Below are positions 5,070 through 10,174 of a DNA stretch of 10,174 nucleotides, one piece after another (the first letter of the stretch is position 1; each line of letters starts with the position of its first letter). Origin of the DNA: an uncultured Oscillospiraceae bacterium (GTDB taxonomy: Bacteria; Bacillota; Clostridia; Oscillospirales; Oscillospiraceae); the NCBI GenBank assembly GCA_900769995.1, contig CAAGIT010000090.1:1-10174 (forward strand). The letters are read 5' to 3'. The translations under genes and the position numbers were made by a program. The notes beneath the pieces are model-generated. The model was not told the DNA's origin. It saw nothing but the letters and a program-made list of their open reading frames with translations, and did no database searches.

Positions 5070-8000
5070 TCAAAACAGCGTGGTCTGGCTGGTTTCCGGC
5101 AAGTCTCCAAAGGCGCCTGCCAGTCTCAGGTTCTCGATGTGCGTTTTGGAAGCCTTGGGGCAGGCCGCAGCAAATTCCTCGATGGAAACAAACTGTTTGC
5201 CCTCGCAGCCGCGGAAAATATCCCAGGCTGCCGTTTCGCCAAGGCCGTCCACGGCGACAAACGGCGGCATCAGCTTTCCGTCCTTAATCAGGAACTTCGT
5301 GGCATGAGATTCATAAATGTTCATCTCCGCAAACGAAAAGCCGCGCAGATAGAACTCATAGCAGACCTCCAGCGTTGTCAGCAGATCCTGTTCCTTTGCC
5401 GTGGCAGCGGGATTGCTCTTGATCGCCTGGATATGCGTTACGACCGCTTCCTTGCCGTGCGTCATCATCGCCGCGTCAAAGCCGTCCTTCTGACTGCGGC
5501 GATAGAAATATGCCGCGTAATACGCCAGCGGATGATGTACCTTGAACCACGCGATTCGGAACGCCATCATAACATAGGCCGCCGCGTGTGCCTTCGGGAA
5601 CAGATACTTGATCTTCTTGCACGATTCGATGTACCAGTCGGGCACACCCGCTGCGATCATCTCCTGCTCCGCGCCATCGGGCAAGCCTCTGCCCTTACGG
5701 ACAGACTCCATGATTTTGAACGACCGCAGCTCCGGCATACCACACTTAATGAGGTAGTTCATAATATCGTCACGGCAGCCGATCGCCTGCGAAACCGTCG
5801 CTGTGCCGCTGAGAATCAGATCCTTCGCGTTGCCCAGCCACACGTCCGTACCGTGGGAAAAGCCCGACAGACGGATGAGCGTATCGAATTGGGTCGGCAT
5901 CGTGTCCACCAGCATTCCGCGGGTAAATGCCGTACCGAACTCCGGGATGCCGACCGAGCCGACCTTGCCCAAAAGCTCGTCATTCTCATAGCCGAGCACC
6001 TTGCTCGAAGTAAAAATGGACATAGTGTCCTTATCGTCGAGGGGAATGGTTTTGGCATCCACGCCCGTAATATCCTCCATCATGCGGATCATCGTCGGGT
6101 CGTCATGGCCGAGCATATCCAGCTTCAGAAGGTTATCCTCCATGGCGTGATATTCAAAATGGGTCGTGATAATGTCCGTTTTGGTGTCATCCGCCGGATG
6201 CTGCACCGGGCAGAAATCCCAAATTTCATTCTCCTGCGGAATGACGACCAAGCCGCCCGGGTGCTGACCGGTGGTGCGCCGCACATCGACACAGCCCTCT
6301 GTAAGCCGGTTTTCCTCTGCACGTCCAACGTCCATATTGCGCTCGGCAAGGTACTTTTTCACATAGCCATAGGCCGTTTTTGACGCAACCGTACCGATCG
6401 TGCCCGCACGGAACACGTGCTTCGCGCCGAACATCTCAATACAGTAGGCGTGCGCTCTGGACTGATATTCGCCGGAGAAATTCAGGTCAATATCCGGAAC
6501 CTTGGCACCCCCGAAGCCCAAGAATGTCTCAAACGGGATGTTAAAGCCGTCCTTTTCCAGTTGTGTCCCGCAGTTCGGGCAAACCGCATCGGGCAAGTCC
6601 GCGCCGCAGCTAATTCCATCGGGGACATCAAAGCTGCTGTATTTGCAGTTCGGGCAGCGATAGTGCGCCGGCAGGGCGTTGACCTCCGTAATGCCGGACA
6701 TGAATGCCACCAAAGACGACCCGACAGAACCTCGGGAGCCGACAAGATAGCCATGTTCGAGGGAGTTCTGCACCAGCTTCTGCGCGGACATATAAATCAC
6801 GTCGTAATGACAGGTGATAATATCATGCAGCTCGGTTTCTACGCGCTTTCTGACGATTTCCGGTGGATTTTCACCATACAGGCGGTGCATTTTTCCGTAG
6901 ACCAGCGCTTTCAAATCCTCCACCGAGTTCTCGATCTTCGGTGCAAAGAGCTTGAACGGCACCGGACGCACCGTATCGCACATATCCGCGATGCGGTTTG
7001 GATTGGTAACAACGACCTCAAACGCCTTTTCCGCGCCGAGATAGGAGAATTCCTCCAGCATTTCATCGGTCGTGCGGAAATAGAGCGGATTCTCGCGGTC
7101 GCAGTCCTCGAAGCCCTTGGAGGCGAGCAGAATACGGCGATAAATCTCCTCCTCGGGATTGAGGAAATGGACGTCGCCTGTGGCGCACACGGGGATATTC
7201 AGCTCCTCGCCCAAACGAACGACCGTCCGGTTCAATTCGCGCAGCGCCTCATCATCGCTTGCCATGCCGTCGGCAAGCATAAAGCGGTTATTGCTCAGCG
7301 GCTGAATCTCCAGGAAATCATAGAACGAGGCAATCCGTATGAGTTCCTCGTGCGTCTGCCCCGTCAAAATCGCCTGAAACAGCTCGCCCGCTTCACACGC
7401 AGAGCCGATGAGCAAGCCCTCGCGAAACCGCATCAGCTCCGAACGCGGCATCCGCGGATTGCGCTTGAAATGTTCCAAATGCGCATCGGAAATGATGCGA
7501 TAGAGGTTGCGCAGGCCCATCTGGTTCTTCGCAAATACCAGAATATGATTCGGCTGACGTTCATCCGCATGACCTGCGGCGCTCAGCTCATACATCGCGT
7601 CATTGACCTGCGAAAGCTCGGTAACGCCGCGTTCGCGGAGCATTTCGGTCAAACGCAGATAAATCAGGGCACAGGTCTGCGCGTCATCCGTTGCGCGGTG
7701 ATGGTTGAAATCCGGCAGCTTCAGCGCCTTTGCGACCATGTCCAGCTTATGCTTCTCCAAATCGGGCAGCAAATTCTGCGACAGGAGCAGGGTATCCATG
7801 TAGGTCGGCGCGAACTTCAGCCCCAGCTTGCGGCAAGCGGCAGCCATAAAGCTGAAATCAAAGCCCGCATTATGCGCCACCAGCGGCAGATCGCCGCAAA
7901 ATTCCAAAAATTTCGGCAAAACCTCTTCCGGCTCCGGCGCATTTTTCAGCATCAGATCCGTAATGCCGGTCAGCCGCACGATTTTTGGCTCGAGCGTACA

Positions 8001-9356
8001 GTGCGGAGCAACAAAGGTCTCAAAGCTGTCGATGACCTCGCCATGATGCACCTTGACCGCACCGATCTCGATGATCCGATCCCGATACCATTTCAGACCC
8101 GTTGTTTCCAGGTCAAAGGCTACAAAGTCCTCCGTCAGCGGCAGGTCGGCTGCTCCATGCACCGCATCCAGATCGTTGACATAGTAGCCCTCGCAGCCGT
8201 AGAGGATCTTAATATTTCGATCCGTTCCGGCAACCTTGTTTTTGCTCGCCTTGAGCGCGTCCGGGAAGGACGATGCCACGCCGTGATCGGTGATCGCGAT
8301 CGCCTGATGCCCCCATCGGGCGGCCGTTGCAACCGCCTCACCGGTTTTCGTCAGCGCGTCCATCATGGACATGGTGGTATGCAGATGCAGCTCCACGCGC
8401 TTCTGCTCCGCCGTATCCTCTCGGCTCGGAGCCGGAATCAGCTCCACCGCCAGCGGTCGGAGCACCGTCTCCTTGCAATAGTCGTCATAATCGACCTTGC
8501 CCAGCACGCGTACCCATGCACCCGGCTTGTCAATTGCTTCCGTGATCGGCTTGCCGCTGTCACCCTTCATGTATTCGCTCACGCGGACAGAGCCGGTATA
8601 ATCCGTTACATCAAAGTTTACAACGGTTGACGCACGCTTGGTGATCTCACGATGCTCCACGGCAAAAACCTTGCCGGCGATGACCATATACTCATTTTGC
8701 TTCTCCGCGTTGACCTCGGAGATCGGTTTCGCGGCACCCTTGATCGGTTTTCCGTAAATCAGACGCGGCAGACCGGAGGCTTTCTTTTCCGGCTCAGGCG
8801 CCTTGAATTGCGGTGCGGGCATATCGCGAACCGCGTCACGGCGCAGCTTCTCTGTCTGCGCAAGCAGCTCGTCCATACCAAGCTCGGTGCCGGAAAACAC
8901 CTTGATCTTTGTATGCACGCCGAAGCGCTCGGCAATATATCGTTCCGCATCGGCAAGAAACGGTGCCAAATCCTCCTTGCCGTTTGCAAGCAGATACAGC
9001 CCGGTTTCGTTCTCATCCAGCTTCCATCGACAGCCCGCCAGAATTGCCGCCGCCGGAGAATAGCGGGAAGTCAAGCAGCGTGTCAGCTCCTGCGGCTCGA
9101 GCTTTGCAAAGGCTGACGGCGGAAACATCGGCTGAATCGTTACGCGATGCACACCGTAAAGCTCGCAAAGCTCCGCGCTGATCGTGCGAAGCGTCTGCTC
9201 CGGAAGATAATCCTCCATTGCCAGCTCCAGCGAAATACTCTGCGCGTCGCGATCGACCCGTGCATGGCGCACACTTGCCCGCTCCAAAGCAGAACGCAGG
9301 CTTTCTTCGGGTCGATATTCAAAAAACATCTCTAAAAAAGGATATGAGCCTGCCAT
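5070..9356 (-). CDS. polC: DNA polymerase III alpha subunit, PolC type
   Basis: A full-length (1428-residue) Gram-positive replicative DNA polymerase with built-in 3'-5' proofreading. Order of domains: N-terminal domain (1-about 180), OB fold (about 220-305), PHP domain starting VELHLHTTMS (H324, H326; ITDHG 355-359), interrupted by a DEDDh exonuclease (about 411-575; D415 and E417 in FDLETTG, D500 in HNAGFD, H553 and D558 in HHRATDDA), PHP continuing (GDVHF 727-731), then the polymerase core with GSRGSVGSSLVAF (873-885), a Cys cluster for zinc (C901, C904, C917, C926, C929), and the catalytic Asp residues D955/D957 (PDIDLNF) and D1080 (KLDMLGHDD). The 125-residue spacing between the first and third Asp matches the family. 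The C-terminus QTTLF (1424-1428) fits a beta-clamp-binding motif. ATG 9356 is 4 nt after AGGAGG; the gene follows ispG by 8 nt. Confidence 0.98.
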   Translation of the reverse strand: MAGSYPFLEMFFEYRPEESLRSALERASVRHARVDRDAQSISLELAMEDYLPEQTLRTISAELCELYGVHRVTIQPMFPPSAFAKLEPQELTRCLTSRYSPAAAILAGCRWKLDENETGLYLLANGKEDLAPFLADAERYIAERFGVHTKIKVFSGTELGMDELLAQTEKLRRDAVRDMPAPQFKAPEPEKKASGLPRLIYGKPIKGAAKPISEVNAEKQNEYMVIAGKVFAVEHREITKRASTVVNFDVTDYTGSVRVSEYMKGDSGKPITEAIDKPGAWVRVLGKVDYDDYCKETVLRPLAVELIPAPSREDTAEQKRVELHLHTTMSMMDALTKTGEAVATAARWGHQAIAITDHGVASSFPDALKASKNKVAGTDRNIKILYGCEGYYVNDLDAVHGAADLPLTEDFVAFDLETTGLKWYRDRIIEIGAVKVHHGEVIDSFETFVAPHCTLEPKIVRLTGITDLMLKNAPEPEEVLPKFLEFCGDLPLVAHNAGFDFSFMAAACRKLGLKFAPTYMDTLLLSQNLLPDLEKHKLDMVAKALKLPDFNHHRATDDAQTCALIYLRLTEMLRERGVTELSQVNDAMYELSAAGHADERQPNHILVFAKNQMGLRNLYRIISDAHLEHFKRNPRMPRSELMRFREGLLIGSACEAGELFQAILTGQTHEELIRIASFYDFLEIQPLSNNRFMLADGMASDDEALRELNRTVVRLGEELNIPVCATGDVHFLNPEEEIYRRILLASKGFEDCDRENPLYFRTTDEMLEEFSYLGAEKAFEVVVTNPNRIADMCDTVRPVPFKLFAPKIENSVEDLKALVYGKMHRLYGENPPEIVRKRVETELHDIITCHYDVIYMSAQKLVQNSLEHGYLVGSRGSVGSSLVAFMSGITEVNALPAHYRCPNCKYSSFDVPDGISCGADLPDAVCPNCGTQLEKDGFNIPFETFLGFGGAKVPDIDLNFSGEYQSRAHAYCIEMFGAKHVFRAGTIGTVASKTAYGYVKKYLAERNMDVGRAEENRLTEGCVDVRRTTGQHPGGLVVIPQENEIWDFCPVQHPADDTKTDIITTHFEYHAMEDNLLKLDMLGHDDPTMIRMMEDITGVDAKTIPLDDKDTMSIFTSSKVLGYENDELLGKVGSVGIPEFGTAFTRGMLVDTMPTQFDTLIRLSGFSHGTDVWLGNAKDLILSGTATVSQAIGCRDDIMNYLIKCGMPELRSFKIMESVRKGRGLPDGAEQEMIAAGVPDWYIESCKKIKYLFPKAHAAAYVMMAFRIAWFKVHHPLAYYAAYFYRRSQKDGFDAAMMTHGKEAVVTHIQAIKSNPAATAKEQDLLTTLEVCYEFYLRGFSFAEMNIYESHATKFLIKDGKLMPPFVAVDGLGETAAWDIFRGCEGKQFVSIEEFAAACPKASKTHIENLRLAGAFGDLPETSQTTLF

Positions 9357-9360
9357 CTGT

Positions 9361-9366
9361 CCTCCT
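9361..9366 (-). promoter_or_regulatory. Ribosome binding site of polC, overlapping the ispG stop codon
   Basis: Minus-strand AGGAGG overlaps two bases of the ispG TAG stop and ends 4 nt before ATG 9356, a rather short gap. A later in-frame ATG at 9329 has no comparable site. The arrangement points to translational coupling of polC to ispG. Confidence 0.75.
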
Positions 9367-10174
9367 ATATTTTCTCGATATACCGCAGCAGGGTCGGGAG
9401 AAGCTCGTCATACGGCAGCTTTTCGCGCAGCTCTCCCTTGACAAAGATCACACCGCAGCCGTCACCGCCTGCAATGCCAATGTCCGCCTCTCTTGCCTCT
9501 CCCGGGCCATTGACGATGCAGCCCATGACCGCAACCGTCAGTTCCTTTTCGCAGTCGCTCAGGGCTTCCTCCACACGGTTGGCAAGGCCGATCAGGTCGA
9601 TTTTCGTTCTGCCGCAGGTCGGACAGGCGATGATATTCACGCCCGATTTCCGCAGCCCTGCTGCCTTCAAAATCGCCTTTGCCGCCACCACCTCCCGCAC
9701 CGGATCCGCCGTCAAAGACACGCGGATGGTGTCGCCGATGCCCATGCACAAAAGGCCGCCGATGCCCATGGCGGATTTGATGGTTCCCATGTATTCCGTG
9801 CCGGTCTCGGTCACGCCGACGTGCAGCGGATAGTCCGACTGCTCATGAAACAGCCGATATGCCTGCATCATCAGCGGCACGGTGCTCGACTTCATCGACA
9901 CACAGATGTCGTAAAAGCCGTATTTCTCCAAAAGCGCAATGTGCGAAAACGCGCTTTCGACCAGTGCCTCGGGCGTAGGATGCCCGTATTTTTCCAACAG
10001 CTTTTTGTCCAGGCTGCCGCCGTTCACACCGATGCGGATCGGCAGGCCATGCGCTTTGCAGCAGTCCACGACCGCCTTGACACGATCCTCGCCGCCGATA
10101 TTGCCGGGGTTGATGCGGATTTTTGATGCACCCGCTTCGGCGGCAGCAATGGCAAGCCGATAGTCAAAGTGAAT
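9365..10174 (-). CDS. ispG: 4-hydroxy-3-methylbut-2-en-1-yl diphosphate synthase (IspG/GcpE), 5' end outside window
   Basis: The last 269 residues of IspG, the iron-sulfur enzyme that reductively converts methylerythritol cyclodiphosphate to HMBPP in the MEP isoprenoid pathway. The frame is open to the window edge (visible start IHFDYRLAIAAAEAG), so the internal GTG at 10069 is not the start. The 4Fe-4S ligands are all present: CPTC (C184, C187 of the fragment) and GCIVNGPGEA (C219) with the conserved Glu 226; their spacings of 3, 32 and 7 equal those of the E. coli enzyme. From that alignment about 85 N-terminal residues are missing. Other blocks are KIRINPGNIG (18-27), IRIGVNGGSL (46-55) and EYMGTIKSAMGIG (127-139). 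It is the upstream neighbour of polC, as in the clostridial dxr-rseP-ispG-polC order. Confidence 0.97.
   Translation of the reverse strand: MHFDYRLAIAAAEAGASKIRINPGNIGGEDRVKAVVDCCKAHGLPIRIGVNGGSLDKKLLEKYGHPTPEALVESAFSHIALLEKYGFYDICVSMKSSTVPLMMQAYRLFHEQSDYPLHVGVTETGTEYMGTIKSAMGIGGLLCMGIGDTIRVSLTADPVREVVAAKAILKAAGLRKSGVNIIACPTCGRTKIDLIGLANRVEEALSDCEKELTVAVMGCIVNGPGEAREADIGIAGGDGCGVIFVKGELREKLPYDELLPTLLRYIEKI

Noticed and set aside
5058..8630. Very long plus-strand open frames (441 and 737 codons) opposite polC
   Set aside because: They are antisense to a polymerase with every family motif intact. The translations are Arg/His/Gln-rich without domains, and no ribosome binding sites precede them. 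They arise from the codon bias of polC.
9365..10069. Treating ispG as complete with a GTG start at 10069
   Set aside because: The frame continues upstream to the window edge with conserved IspG sequence (IRINPGNIG), so the gene is simply cut off by the window.

Overview
The window reads as chromosome of a low-abundance-of-surprise type: core genes of a Gram-positive bacterium of the class Clostridia, most likely an Oscillospirales/Ruminococcaceae-type gut anaerobe. The reasons are a PolC-type replicative polymerase (a Firmicutes hallmark), an ispG-polC pair as found in the clostridial dxr-rseP-ispG-polC order, strong AGGAGG ribosome binding sites, a YlmH-family S4 protein, and fairly GC-rich coding sequence. 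The species assignment is inference; no rRNA or tRNA is present.

Layout, left to right. Positions 1-362 hold no gene but are dense in inverted repeats: a roughly 160-bp element with terminal inverted repeats (3-162), a terminator-like hairpin (171-207), and a second set of nested hairpins (216-331) running up to the ribosome binding site of the first gene. Positions 363-2896 (+ strand) are a two-gene operon: a multi-pass MBOAT O-acyltransferase of the AlgI/DltB type and a membrane-anchored AlgJ/AlgX/DHHW-type partner. Together they probably O-acetylate a cell-surface or secreted glycan. A perfect 16-bp bidirectional terminator (2896-2932) separates them from everything to the right, which is on the minus strand.

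On the minus strand, read from right to left: the 3' part of ispG (MEP isoprenoid pathway, running off the window), polC directly behind it with its ribosome binding site overlapping the ispG stop codon, then a uridine phosphorylase-like gene with its own good sigma-A-type promoter, then a small single-pass membrane protein of unknown function, and last ylmH, whose start codon overlaps the stop of the small gene (TGATG). The two final genes are therefore translationally coupled.

I did not find a convincing new defence or mobile system. The items most worth a second look are the repeat-rich 1-345 region, the small membrane gene coupled to ylmH, the O-acetylation pair, and the altered base-binding loop of the nucleoside phosphorylase. 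Four of the genes begin at a codon other than the furthest upstream possible start; the ribosome binding site or an overlapping stop decides the start in each case.
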